Below are positions 46,736 through 58,213 of a DNA stretch of 64,000 bases, piece after piece. Each line of letters begins with the position of its first letter. Position 1 is the first letter of the stretch. Below the pieces are notes generated by a model. It worked only from the letters and a program-made list of their open reading frames with translations. It had not been told where the DNA came from and ran no database searches. The DNA comes from Bubalus kerabau. Its lineage: Eukaryota > Chordata > Mammalia > Artiodactyla > Bovidae. Made by a program: the position numbers and the translations under genes. The DNA lies in assembly GCF_029407905.1 (NCBI RefSeq), contig NC_073635.1:38617501-38681500 (forward strand), in the 5' to 3' direction.

Positions 46736-47800
46736 GGATAAGTTTAGACCATATTCTGTATGAGATTTGAAAGACAGAGGTGAAATAGCTTCATTCTTCT
46801 TCTCTTCATCTGGTTTGAGGAGAGCACTGGATACTGTTGACTTCAGGTTTGTGTTGTTGTGTGTGATCTCACCTTGTTGACCTGCAACAACTCCAGCTCT
46901 TACCGCTCTCCTGGACCAGATATGTATTATTTTCATGAAGAAGACAGTTGGATTCTCCTAAAAGACACCTGCATCATCTAGGCCATCATCTTGAAAGCAG
47001 GGATAGCTCTCTGTGAATTATGTCAGATTCTTGATCTCTGAAGAAGATTTAGTTTTGGGACCAGGCTTGAGCACTCAAGAGCTTTTATGTAGCAGAGTTT
47101 TCTTAAAGTGAAAGAGAACAGAGAAAGCTTCTGACATAAGACATCAGAAGAGGGACAGAGAGTGCCCTGCTCACTAGTCTTAGCAAGGGAGCTATATATC
47201 TTATTACAGTAAAGGGTCTTACCAGATCCACTGGCACAACCCAGAGGGATGGTACAGGGAGGGAGGAGGGTTCAGGATGGGGAACACGTGTATACCCATG
47301 GCAGATTCATGTTGATATATGGCAAAACCAATACAATATTGTAAAGTTAAAAAATAAAAAAAAAAAAAAATAGCTTAATTAAAAAAAAAAAAAAAAAAAA
47401 AAGAAGAAGAAGACTAGTAGAGTCCAAAGCCCTGGCGAAAAAGCTGCAGCTTGCTAATATTTTTAACTTTTTCCTTTCCAGAATCATAAAAGAAATAAAA
47501 AATTACAGGATTAGAACTAACAATAGAAAGATCTTACCAGACTCAATCCCACAACATACATCTTAAGATAATAAGATTAATCAGAAGGTTCTTATTAAAG
47601 AGAAACATATCCTTGAGCAAGATACATTGTTATATTGACTAAGACAAAGCAAAAAAAAAAAAAAACAAAAAAACATTATCAACCTACTTCAGGATGAGCT
47701 CTCTCAATTTCAAGTACCAATTTTTCCTTCTTTCTCTCCTTTCATGTCCACCTTAACTTTCCAGCCACATGTCTGCTTACTTCAGGCTGTCACAGACACA
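46736..47800 (+). mobile_element. Possible ruminant LTR-like repeat (46736-47231 and 47406-47800)
   Basis: GC-richer, structured sequence. The phrases GGACCAGGCTTGAGCACTCA, AGAGCTTTTATGTAGCAGAG and AAGCTTCTGACATAAGACAT recall a ruminant ERV LTR/internal repeat that I know only loosely. No clear TG...CA ends, primer-binding site or polyadenylation hexamer could be fixed. A low-copy sequence is the alternative. Confidence 0.35.
47232..47405 (+). mobile_element. L1 3' end with poly-A
   Basis: 3'UTR end (CCCAGAGGGATGGTACAGGG, GGGAACACGTGTATACCCAT, CAATATTGTAAAGTTAAAAA) and a long A-rich tail (47344-47412). About 170 bp, strongly 5'-truncated. Confidence 0.9.
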
Positions 47801-47822
47801 AACAGAATGTCCACAGATTGCT

Positions 47823-47976
47823 GAATCAAATCTGTATAGTGAGTTTCTTGTTTATAAAGCCTCTTATGATTCTACTACCCTGATCAAATCATGACTGAAA
47901 TATATATGATTTGATCACAGCAGTAGAATCATAAGAAGTTTTATACAATAAGAAACTCATTATACAGATTTGATTC
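47823..47976. repeat. Large near-perfect inverted repeat (hairpin)
   Basis: Left arm 47823-47892 and right arm 47906-47976 are reverse complements with about 8 mismatches and one gap over 71 positions. The 13-nt spacer is GACTGAAATATAT. Complementarity stops sharply at the outer ends. It fits no SINE, LINE or LTR family I recognise. It could be a MITE-like DNA element, a local inverted duplication or a hairpin RNA source. Confidence 0.9.
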
Positions 47977-47982
47977 AAATTT

Positions 47983-48499
47983 GGGCTTCCCTCATAGCTC
48001 AGTTGGTAAAGAATCCTCCTGCAATGCAGGAGGTGGTGGCTTAGTTATTAAGTCGTGTCCAACTCTTGCGACCTCATGGACTGTAGCCTGCCCAGGTCCT
48101 CAGTCCATGGGATTTTCCAGGCAAGAATACTGGAGTGAATTGCCGTTTTCTTCTCCAGGGGATCTTCCTGACCAAGGAATCAAACCCAGGTCTCCTGCGT
48201 TGCAAGCAGATTCTTTATCGACTGAGCTATGAGGGAAGCCAGGAGACCCCGGTTCAATTCCTGGGTTGGAAAGATCCACTGGAGAAAGGATAGGCTACCC
48301 ACTCCAGTATTCTTGGGCTTCCCTTGTGGCTCAGATGGTAAAGAATCTGCCTGCAATGCAGGAGACCTGGGTTCGATCGCTGGGATGGGAAGATCCCCTG
48401 GAGAAGGGAAAGGCTTCCCACTCCAGTATTCTGGCCTGGAGAATTCCATGGATTATACAGTTCACAGGGTCACAAAGAGTCAGACATGACTGAGCAACT
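47983..48499 (+). mobile_element. Dimeric Bov-tA SINE (segments 47983-48032 and 48241-48499)
   Basis: First tRNA head GGGCTTCCCTCATAGCTCAG, interrupted at 48032, resumes at 48241 (AGGAGACCCCGGTTCAATTC). A second tRNA head at 48316 and a Bov-A body end in GACTGAGCAACTT. Same dimer architecture as the reverse SINE at 1575-1882. Confidence 0.92.
48033..48240 (-). mobile_element. Bov-tA SINE, reverse, inside the dimeric SINE
   Basis: Reverse Bov-A body (AAGTCGTGTCCAACTCTTGC) and tRNA head (GAGCTATGAGGGAAGCC). The 5-bp AGGAG at 48028-48032 and 48241-48245 marks the insertion, and removing it restores the outer SINE. Confidence 0.9.
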
Positions 48500-48515
48500 T
48501 TTACTTGACAAAATT

Positions 48516-49578
48516 GACTGTGGAAAATTCTTCAAGAGATGGGAATACCAGACCACCTGGCCTGCCTCCTGAGAAATCTGTATGCAGGTCAAGAAGCAAC
48601 AGTTAGAACTGGACAAGGGACAAAAGACTGGTTCAAAATTTGGAAAGGAGTACACTGAAGCTGTATATTGTCATCCTGCTTGTTTAACTTATATACAGAG
48701 TACATCATGAGAAACGCTGGGCTGGAAGAAGCACAAACTGGAATCAAGATTGCTTGGAGAAATATCAATAACCTCAAATATGCAGATGACACGACCCTAT
48801 GGCAGAAAGTGAAGAAGAACTAAATAGCCTCTTGATGAAAGTGAAAGAGAAAAGTGTAAGAGGAGAGTGAAAAAGTTGGCTTAAAACTAAACATTCAGAA
48901 AACTAACATCATGACATCTGATCCCATCACTTCATGGCAAATAGATGGGTAAACAGTGGAAACAGTGAGAAGCTTTATCTTTTTGGGCTCCAAAATCACT
49001 GCAGATGGTGACTGCAGCCAAGAAATTCAAAAACGCTTGCTCCTTGGAATAAAAGTTATGACCGACCTAGACAGTATATTAAAAAGCAGAGATATTACTT
49101 TGCCAACAAAGGTCCATCTAGTCAAAGCTATGGTTTTTCCAGTAGTCATGTATGGATGTGAGAGTTGGACTATAAAGAAAGTTTGAGTGCCAAAGAATTG
49201 ATGCTTTTGAACTGTGGTGTTGGAGAAGACTCTTGTGAGTCCCTTGGACTGCAAGAAGATCCAACCAGTCCATCCTAAAGCAGATTAGTCATGAATATTC
49301 ATTGGAAGGACTGATATTGAAGCTGAAACTCCAATACTTTGGCCACCTGATGTGAAGAAATGACTCATTTGAAAAGACCCTGATGCTGCAAAAGATTGAA
49401 GGCTGGAGGAGAAGGAGCCAGCAGAGGATGAGATGGTTGGATGGCATCACCGACTCAATGGACAAGAGTTTGAGTAAACTCCAGGAGTTGGTGATGGACA
49501 GGGAGACCTGGCATGCTGCAGTCCATGGGGTCCCTAAGAGTCGGGCCTGACTGACTGACTGAACTGAACTGAACTGAA
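48516..49578 (+). mobile_element. BovB LINE, 5'-truncated, RT to tail
   Basis: 1063 bp starting at the C-G-K-F-F-K block of RT. The Y-A-D-D region lies near 48778-48792 with a following one-base loss. The C-terminus and CTGAACTGAACTGAA tail are present. A perfect 11-bp target-site duplication TTGACAAAATT occurs at 48505-48515 and 49579-49589. Confidence 0.96.
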
Positions 49579-49589
49579 TTGACAAAATT

Positions 49590-50850
49590 TAGTGATAGGA
49601 ATTCCTAGAAAATTTCATGACATGATCAGGAGTAGCCAACTCATTAACTGGTATGAATCTGACACAAAATAGGCAGATGTTGTCATTTGTCATCAAAATA
49701 GGCCTTGGTGGTCAATGTAAAAAAAAACCATGTTTCAAATTATAATTCAAGCCAAAAAATGTGGAATAAATAATAGAGCCATAAAAATCTCAATTTTTCA
49801 ATGGTTAATGAAATAATTGCTTCAGATAAAGATTGCTAATTGGTAAAAATGTTAAATGAAATATTAAGAAAGAAAGAAAAGTTAAGAAAGAAGGCGGACG
49901 TGGAAGCTTGCTGTCACCTCTCTGACTTGCAGATCATTCTTCATATCACAAGAGGGAAAACCAGATCTATATGCCCCCTTAATATGATGTGATATGAAGT
50001 TCACAACACCAGTCATGATGTATTCTTACACAAAATATTAAAACATAAATTTTACTTTACAAGAATATGGGAAATAGAATAAAATATGAAAAAATATGAG
50101 GAAATAAAAGTTCAGAAGGTGAGATATTCTCTGAAATAATTGACAGTTTCTTCAAGTCAATATTATGGAGGAGAAAACACTCAAAAGACATAATAATTGA
50201 ACACATTGTATGCACTTCTTTTGAAAACTGACCTGAATAAACAAATAAAAAAACAAACTTGAAATTACTAAGATATTTTAATAATGAATGAGAGATTAAT
50301 ATTAACCTTTCAGATATAATTATATCCTGTGTTTAATCAAATAATTATTTTTTGAAAAGATTAATAATGAGATATGTAAGGTGAAAAACATGATCTGGTC
50401 TTAAAATTTTCTTATCATCATATCATCATTAACATATATTATAGGAAGCAGGTTTTAGAAAACCTTGAGAGTTATTGAAACTGGTTGATAAACATAAAAA
50501 TATTTATTGTCTTATTATATTTACCTTTGTTGGATATATGAAGGATTTCACAATAAAATTTTAAAGACAGTTTTATGAATAAATTGGCTTCAGCAACAGA
50601 AAGAGAATCCAGGAAACTATCTTGTTCTTGCTTAGAATTAATCCATATTGATAGAATCATAAGAAAAGAATGGATAAGCCTCAAATAGGAGTGTGTTGAC
50701 CTATAGACATTACATAATTTAAGTCTTCATTTTTTTCAGAAACTAAAATATAAAGATTTTTAAAAAGTATTAACTGTAGAAAGTTAAACAATTATTTTAG
50801 GATTTTGATTCATAACTTTTAAATTTCCTAAATTAAGAATCATATTGTTC
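49590..50850. other. Low-copy DNA, no gene seen
   Basis: AT-rich; no repeat family or exon recognised. Confidence 0.6.
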
Positions 50851-51780
50851 ATTCAGTTCACTTCAGTTGCTCAGTTGTGTCCAACTCTTTGTGACCGCAT
50901 GAACCACAGCACACCAGGACTCCCTGTCTATCACCAACACCTGGAGTCCACCCAAACCCACGTCTATTGAGTCAGTGATGCCATCCAACCATCTCATCCT
51001 CTGTCAGCCCTTTCTCCTTCTGCTCTCAATATTTCCCAGCATCAGGGTCTTTTCAAATGAGTCAACTCTTTGCATCAGATGGCCAAAATGTTGGAGTTTC
51101 AGCTTCAACATCAGTCCTTCCAATGAACACCCAGGACTGATCTGCTTTAGGATGGACTTGTTGGATCTCCTTGCAGTCCAAGGGACTCTCAAGAATCTTC
51201 TCCAAGACCACAGTTCAAGAGCATCAATTCTTCTGCACTCAGCTTTCTTTATGGTCCAACTCTCAAATCCATACATGACCACTGGAAAAACCATAGCCTT
51301 GAGTAGATGGACCTGTTGACAAAATAATGTCTCTGCTTTTTAATATGCTGTCTAGGTTGGTCATAATTTTCCTTCCAAGGAGTAAGCATCTTTTAATTTC
51401 ATGGCTGCAATCACCATCTGCAGTGATTTTGGAGCCCAGAAAAATAAAGTCAGTCACTGTTTCCACTCTTTCCTCATCTATTTGCCATGAAGTGATCTCA
51501 GTTTTCTGAATGTTGAGCCTTAAGCCAACTTTTTCATTCTACTCTTTCACTTTCATCAAGAGGATCTTTAGTTCTTCACTTTCTGCCATAAGGGTGGTGT
51601 CATCTGCATATCTGAAGTTATTGATATTTCTCCCGGCAATCTTAATTCCAGCTTGTGCTTCCTCCAGCCCGGCCTTTCTCATGATGTACTCTATATAAGT
51701 TAAATAAACAGGGTGACAATATGCAGCCTTGATGTATTCCTTTTCTTATTTGGAACCAGTCTGTTGTTTCATGTCCAGTA
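50851..51780 (-). mobile_element. BovB LINE 3' part, reverse
   Basis: 930-bp reverse copy from the tail (ATTCAGTTCACTTCAGTTGC) to the RT G-H-G/E-T-T-D-W block. The complement of Y-A-D-D lies at about 51600-51612. The complement strand is open at 51294-51004 and 51466-51263, separated by a frameshift near 51280-51310. Moderate age. Confidence 0.93.
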
Positions 51781-52416
51781 TCATTAAGTTAAATGCATGT
51801 AAAATTAATTTGTATTCTTAAGCTATAAATATTACAAATATATAAAGAATATGAAAGAATAAAATAATATACCTAATGCATATACATTGTGTATTAATAC
51901 ATTATATATATATAATATACACATGTACATTATATATACATAGTATGTATTATATAACCTATGCATATATGCATTATGTTTATATATCATGTACTTGTAA
52001 TAAAATAAACCTATACATTCATAGATATGAAATTTTCCTCAATTAAATAACAAGATAATCTCCTTATTTCTACATTTTATTGAGATATTTTTCAGGTAAG
52101 CCTCAGCTTCTCCAATGATTAAAGGGTTAAAGTAGATGTCCGAAACATTCTCAGGTTTGCACAAAGAAGGAAAACCCTCTCTCCTCTACTTTTTTTTTTC
52201 TTCTTGTTATTCTTCTGTAATGTTTTCCAAGATACATAATTCTACTAGGTGCTTCAATGTGGCATAAGTATTCTTACAATTTGCTGTAATGAGAAACACA
52301 AAGATGATATATGTTGTTTTCTAGCTCTAAATGAGTGGTTTGCTGCTGCAAACCTATGTCCTGACCCTGACATGTAGAAAGATTGTAAAAGAGAGGAAGA
52401 GAAGTGAATCAAGCTA
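51781..52416. other. AT-rich low-copy DNA with TA-rich stretch
   Basis: 51836-52010 is dominated by TATATA and ATACAT repeats. No gene or repeat family seen in the rest. Confidence 0.6.
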
Positions 52417-52423
52417 AGTATTT

Positions 52424-52532
52424 CCTTTTTTTTTTTTTAATTTTATTTTATTTTTAAACTTTACAATATTGTATTGGTTTTGCCAAATATCAAAATGAAT
52501 CCACCACAGGTATACATGTGTTCCCCATCCTG
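52424..52532 (-). mobile_element. L1 3' end, reverse, 109 bp
   Basis: T-rich start (52427-52455), TTTACAATATTGTATTGGTT, then CCACAGGTATACATGTGTTC. AGTATTT at 52418-52424 and 52533-52539 is the probable target-site duplication. Confidence 0.92.
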
Positions 52533-52661
52533 AGTATTTTCAAAACAGCCTTTGAAAATGTTCCTGAAAAAAAAATGTGAAACAAGTGTTTATGTCTTTG
52601 CCCCAGGCAATTTAAAAGTCATTGAACAACATTATGGGTATTTAAAAATTTGTATACAGAT

Positions 52662-53129
52662 TAGTTCAGTTGCTCAGTCATGTCCGACTCTTAGGGACCC
52701 CATGGATTGCAGCATGTCAGGCCTCCCTATCCATCACCAACTGCCAGAGTTTACTCAAACTCATGTCCCTTGAGTCCGTGATGCCATCCAACCATCTCAT
52801 TCTCTGTCGTCCCCTGATCCTTCTGCCTTCAACCATTCTCAGCATCAGGGTCTTTTCAAATGAGTCATTTTTTCACATCAGGTGGCCAAAGTATTGGAGC
52901 TTCAGATTCAGCATCAATCCTTCCAAAGAATATTCAAGACTGATTTCCTTTAGGATGGACTGGTTGGATCTTCTTGCAGTCCAAGGGACTCTCAAGAGTC
53001 TTCTCCAACACCATAGTTCAAAAGCATCAATTCTTCTCCATTCAGCTTTCTTTATACTCCAACTCTCACATCCATACATGACCAGTGGAAAAACCATAGC
53101 CTTGACTAGATGGACCTTTGTTGGCAAAC
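52662..53129 (-). mobile_element. BovB LINE 3' end, reverse, open C-terminus
   Basis: 468-bp reverse copy. The complement is open at 53127-52873 (M-P-T-K-V-H-L-V-K-A-M-V-F-P-L-V-M-Y block). Target-site duplication TACAGAT at 52655-52661 and 53130-53136. Confidence 0.94.
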
Positions 53130-53136
53130 TACAGAT

Positions 53137-53560
53137 GAACTGAAATGTTTAGTCCACAAAATGAGGATCTTAAGTTTGCAAATAAGAACAAGAATGGGCC
53201 TAACATTTAATCTCCATTTGATGTGTAGATGAAATCATAGCCCACAGTGATATGCTGATTGCAGTCTTATGAGAGACTTGATCCGGAGTCAAAGAGATAA
53301 ATCAGATGCAGATTTATAGCTACAAAGTGTGTAATATTATAACTTGCTCCTACTAAATTTGATGTAAATTGTTAGCAGTTATATATTACTAGTATCTGGC
53401 TGCTTTTAAATATACATTGGCCAGTGTAGAAGTCATTGCATTTTAACTAGTAATCATAAGTTTTTTAGTCCTTTTAATGTATGGTCTATATCTCAAAGTT
53501 GGAGAGAAGCTTGAAAGTCATGTGTTCAACTTATTTTCAAGTCATCTAACATAAAATTCT
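53137..53560. other. Low-copy DNA, no gene seen
   Basis: No recognised repeat or exon. Confidence 0.6.
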
Positions 53561-54459
53561 TTTTTTTATTTTATTTTTAAACTTTACAAAATTGTATTAG
53601 TTTTGCCAAATATCAAAATGAATCCGCCACAGGTATACATGTGTTCCCCATCCTGAACCCTCCTCCCTCCTCCTTCCCCATACCATCCCTCTGGGTCGTC
53701 CCAGTGGACTAGCCCCAAGCATCCAGTATCGTGCATTCAACCTGGACTGGCAACTCGTTTCGTACATGATATTTTACATGTTTCAATGCCATTCTCCCAA
53801 ATCTTCCCACCTTCTCCCTCTCCCACAGAGTCCATAAGACTGTTCTACACATCAGTGTCTCTTTTGCTGTCTTGTACACAGGGTTATTGTTACCGTCTTT
53901 CTAAATTCCATATATATGCGTTAGTATACTGTATTGGTGTTTTTCTTTCTGGCTTACTTCACTCTGTATAATAGGCTCCAGTTTCATCCACCTCATTAGA
54001 ACTGATTCAAATGTATTCTTTTTAATGGCTGAGTAATACTCCATTGTGTATATGTACCATAGATTTCTTAGCCATTCATCTGCTGATGGACATCTAGGTT
54101 GCTTCCATGTCCTGGCTATTATAAACAGTGCTGCAATGAACATTGGGGTACACGTGTCTCTTTCCCTTCTGGTTTCCTCAGTGTGTATGCCCAGCAGTGG
54201 GATTGCTGGATCATAAGGCAGTTCTATTTCCAGTTTTTTTAAGGAATCTCCGCACTGTTCTCCATAGTGGCTGTACTAGTTTGCATTCCCACCAACAGTG
54301 TAAGAGGGTTCCCTTTTCTCCACACCCTCTCCAGCATTTATTGCCTGTAGACTTTTGGATTGCAGCCATTCTGACTGGTGTGAAATGGTACCTCATAGTG
54401 GTTTTGATTTGCATTTCTCTGATAATGAGTGATGTTGAGCATCTTTTCATGTGTTTACT
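53561..54459 (-). mobile_element. L1, reverse, 3' 0.9 kb, young
   Basis: T-rich poly-A complement (53561-53580), complete ruminant L1 3'UTR and the ORF2 C-terminus. The ORF2 tail reads openly on the complement from 54459 through about 54211 and again from 54143 to 53901 (M-F-I-A-A-L-F-I-I-A-R-T-W-K-Q-P block), with one frameshift between. Low divergence. The element stops at about 54459. Confidence 0.94.
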
Positions 54460-54655
54460 TAGCTGTTCACAAATCTTGTCTCCCTTTCCTTCTGGGGACA
54501 CAGCTCCACTAGACTCTTGTTTTCTAGCCTTTATTGCAGTGAGGTAATCTTCTTGCCATGTAGCTGCATTCTGACCCTTGATTGTTGTCAGAATGAAGCT
54601 TGCTGTTTCTGCATAAGTACAGAAACAAAATAAATTCCACTTACACATGATGTCC
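54460..54655. other. Unassigned block adjoining the young L1 5' end
   Basis: About 195 bp of balanced composition (CTCCCTTTCCTTCTGGGGAC, CATGTAGCTGCATTCTGACC), unlike the AT-rich DNA beyond it. The complement is open and continues into the L1 frame (54648-54211). Family not recognised: an old LTR or DNA element, or a chimeric 5' addition to the L1. Confidence 0.4.
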
Positions 54656-56887
54656 TTTCAATTATTTAAAATACTTAAACATCAATTTTTTTAAAATTTT
54701 CTTGATGGGTTTCTTCAGATAGATTTTTATCTCTTGTCTTTTGAAATTACCTATTTTATGAGCATATTCCAATATTCCAAAAATATTTGAAAGAATCACA
54801 ATTCATTTTAATTCTCTGATCTTATCCTATACATGAGAGGAACTTTTACTTCCTTTATGCACATAATTATACATATAATGATCTTGATTATAGTTGTATT
54901 TAGAATTTTTTCTGTTTTGTCCATGACTCATGGTAAGCTTCCTCCAAAAAGGAAAAAAAAATCTTCCTTAAATATGTTAATAATTTTAATTATTAACCTT
55001 AATTTTGGATTTGATCAGTTAGGTATTTGTATTCAAGTGAAAGTATTTTTATTTCCTTTTCTTAAAATGCATTCTTTTACAGAAAATCCATTGTCATAAG
55101 GTCTTGAGTAGCAATATTTTTACTTATTCAGTTAATCCCTACCTTCTTTCTATCATACAGTACTATAAATAAGTATTTTTCTAGGACCATCATTCAAATT
55201 ATCATCATACTGTTGAATAAGACAGGACTAAGGATAGAGATTTGAGATCTGTCACTAGGGATATCAATCTAACTTGATGCTAATCATTGAGAAACAATAT
55301 GATTAAAATTATTTACAAACTAACAAAGCAAAAATGATAGTATTATCCAAATGCAAGTCAACATGAATTGATGAAAATGAATACCTGGCTTTGAATGAAC
55401 AACAACTATTACTATATTATTAGAAGGATTTTTTTTTCTTTATAACATTGTTCTAACCTTCTATTATGAATTCCAGTTTGATAGACAAAACAGTTCCCCT
55501 AAAATCTACAGCACTTAAATAATTTAAATTAACTTTAAATTGTGCTTTATAAGCTCAGAATCACAGCCACAACCTTACTGGAAAGATTATAAAAATTTGA
55601 AATGCTCCAATAATTTTAAATCTTGTAGAAGTCTGGTACCTTCCAGATTAAAGTGCTAATAAAAAAATTAGCACTGAAATTTATTTTTTTTTTAGCACTG
55701 AAATTTAAATCTCTATGAGCAATACAGAATGATTTAAAATTACTGAAGCCTTTCAATTTTTTATGAACTTTCTATATGAACATGAATAAAGCAGCTTTTT
55801 TAATTGCAAATTTTCACTTAAAAATACACAAACAACATTGTCAGATTGAAAATTTTCCTCTAGCAAATACCTGTCTTGTTTGTCTGATATGATATGAAGA
55901 AAACAATCAAACAATTATTTAAACAATACTTCAAAGAAACTATTTTTTGAGTCCCCTCAGAGTTGAGTTGCTCTCATCCAATTTATCTGAAGTTCCTTTG
56001 TCTCCATAGAGACAAAGGTGGGGGAGAAGTAGGAATCTAGGGCTTCGAGCAAATATATAGAGCATTGGTACATGGAAATCTTTACCCTACAACAACGTAT
56101 TTTGAATACATCTATCATGCCCAAGTCTGAGTCCCACTGGACATGCATTAAAAGCTTTAAACACATCCCACATTGAGTATATGATCTCATAAGGAAAATT
56201 ACCTAGTCTCTTCTTACTTTTAGAAAATAGGTACCCTATTGTCTGTGAGTGTATTCTTACTACAAACACTAGAATATGCTGGTTTAAACTGTGGAAATAG
56301 TTACTTTGAGATAGTCTATTTTTCTCTTCTTATCAGTTTACAGGATATACTTCTATCATGTAGTTATAAAACACAGAATTATGAAGCAGAACTATCTCCT
56401 CTATGTAGGGATACACATATTCTTTATTTCTATTAACAAATTTGACTCATCTTTCCTATTCCTAAGTATAATAAAAAGCAGTAACAGAGAAAAAAAGCCT
56501 TTTCATATTTATACTACTCTTCAATAAGAGTAGTATTAAGTAATAAACAATTAAGTATTAAGTAGTATTAAGGAATTCCCATCCTTTGTGTAAACTCTTG
56601 ACTTCGTTTTCTTTAGAAATAGCAAAGGGTAGTTTTGAAAATTTTATTATCTGAGACTTCTTGCAATTATGCCCTATGATTTTTAAAATAAAATACTTTT
56701 TGATACTAAAAACACTCTGGATATCCAAAGTCTGGGGTTTATTGATATATTACCATTATAAAAACACATTGATTGTAACAAAATGGCTTTGTTTCATAAA
56801 TACATAATTTTTAAAGGAAGATATACTTCAGGCTTTATCATCCAAGAAAAGAATATTCTTTTCATTTACAGCAGTTCTTGAAATTTC
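54656..56887. other. Low-copy AT-rich DNA, no gene seen
   Basis: Small structures only: a repeated TTAGCACTGAAATTTA (near 55667 and 55694) and a perfect 11-bp hairpin at 56511-56536. No exon or family recognised. Confidence 0.6.
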
Positions 56888-57205
56888 AATGTTCCCGTCC
56901 TGAACACCCCTCCCACCTCCTTCCACACAATCCCCCTGGGTTGTCCCAGAGCACTGACTTTGAGTGCCCTGCTTCATGCATCGAACTTGCACTGGTCATC
57001 TATTTTACATGTATTATACATGTTTCAGTGCTTTTGAATGTAATATACATGTTTTAATGCTATTGCCTATTATACTGAGTGAAGTAAGTCAGAAAGAGAG
57101 ATACAATACAGTATATTAAAACATATATATGGAATTGAGAAAGACAGTAATAATGATCATATATGCAAGGCAACAAAAGAGACACAGGTGTAAAGAACAG
57201 ACTTT
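56888..57205 (-). mobile_element. L1 3'UTR with 5' inversion (twin-primed)
   Basis: 56888-57060 is reverse L1 3'UTR (CCTGAACACCCCTCCCACCT to CATGTTTTAATGC). 57066-57205 is the adjacent upstream part of the L1 in sense orientation (TATACTGAGTGAAGTAAGTC to AACAGACTTTTAG). The order and the small gap match a 5'-inverted insertion. The extreme 3' end and poly-A are missing. Confidence 0.82.
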
Positions 57206-57282
57206 TAGAACTAAGTTTATTATTAAATAAAAATATAATTATATACAAGAAAAATCACAGATATCTGTTTTCATTTCTATGA

Positions 57283-57485
57283 GTTTTGGCAATATACTTA
57301 TGTAACTACTACTCAAGTGATAGAGAACATTTTCTTTATTTCCCACATTTCCGGTGATTATTTTCCTATCAGTCTCACAACCCCTCCTCCCCCGGCCTTC
57401 TCCCCAGACAATCACTGGCCTTCACACAAATGAAATCATATAGTATGTATTCCTTTGTGTATCTCTTCTTTTGTTCATCATAAAA
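57283..57485 (-). mobile_element. Old L1M-type 3'UTR fragment, reverse
   Basis: CCCCAGACAATCACTGGCCT and AAATGAAATCATATAGTATG with TTTGTGTATCTCTTCTTTTG match, in reverse, a motif order common in L1M 3'UTRs. Very diverged; edges approximate. Confidence 0.5.
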
Positions 57486-58208
57486 ATGTCACCTGCTTTT
57501 AAGACCACTCTGAAAATTAGACAATATATGCACTTCTTAATTTCAAACTTATACTAAATGTATAAGAAATAACAAATAGCAACAGTTTGTTAAATCTGGA
57601 TTCATTCTCTTTCAGTTGTAAGTGAGTCCTAAACCAAACAGTGACAATTATTGCATATTTAAAAGAAAAGTACTAGGTAAAGCAAAAGATCAGCAAAGAA
57701 AGTGAAAAAAACATATTGTGACCTTGGTCCTTATATCTTCATGGTAGAAAATTAAAAACTTAAAAATAATAAACTGACAGTAAATTTCTTTGAAGGCAAC
57801 ACACACAGAGAAAGAGGGGAAAAAATAGAGAAGTACAGAACAGTGCATGGGCAGAGTTTTGTTGTAGGAGTGAGTGAAAGCTTCCTGTAGGGTGTTAGTG
57901 CACTCACTTTGAGGAGTCAAAGGGGCATGCTTACTATGGACCAGGTAATAAAGTTTTGTGCTAGATATCCAAGGTGAGGGTAGAGAGAGGGGAAGACTTC
58001 CAGGAGTGTGCAGGGAAATATCTGAGTTTTAAACATTTATCATGGCCAGAATAAATCAACATCTGATTGCATTATATATTGCAAGACATTTCTGTCTCTT
58101 TCTTTCTCTTCCCTAAAGTGATCCTTGAGGAGTCAAAGCATGTAATAAGGAAATAAAGGCAGATTTAGGTAGAAGAATAGAAAATATGCCAGCCAAGACT
58201 CCCCTGTG
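57486..58208. other. Low-copy DNA, no gene seen
   Basis: No recognised repeat or exon. Confidence 0.6.
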
Positions 58209-58213
58209 TTCAC

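Noticed and set aside
49939..49999. 12-bp perfect inverted repeat (CTTCATATCACA) with 37-nt spacer
   Set aside because: One or fewer such pairs is expected by chance in 64 kb of AT-rich DNA, and no other structure supports it.
54211..54648. 145-residue reverse ORF that might be a gene
   Set aside because: Residues from 54459 downward are the L1 ORF2 C-terminus; only the first 60 or so come from the unassigned block.
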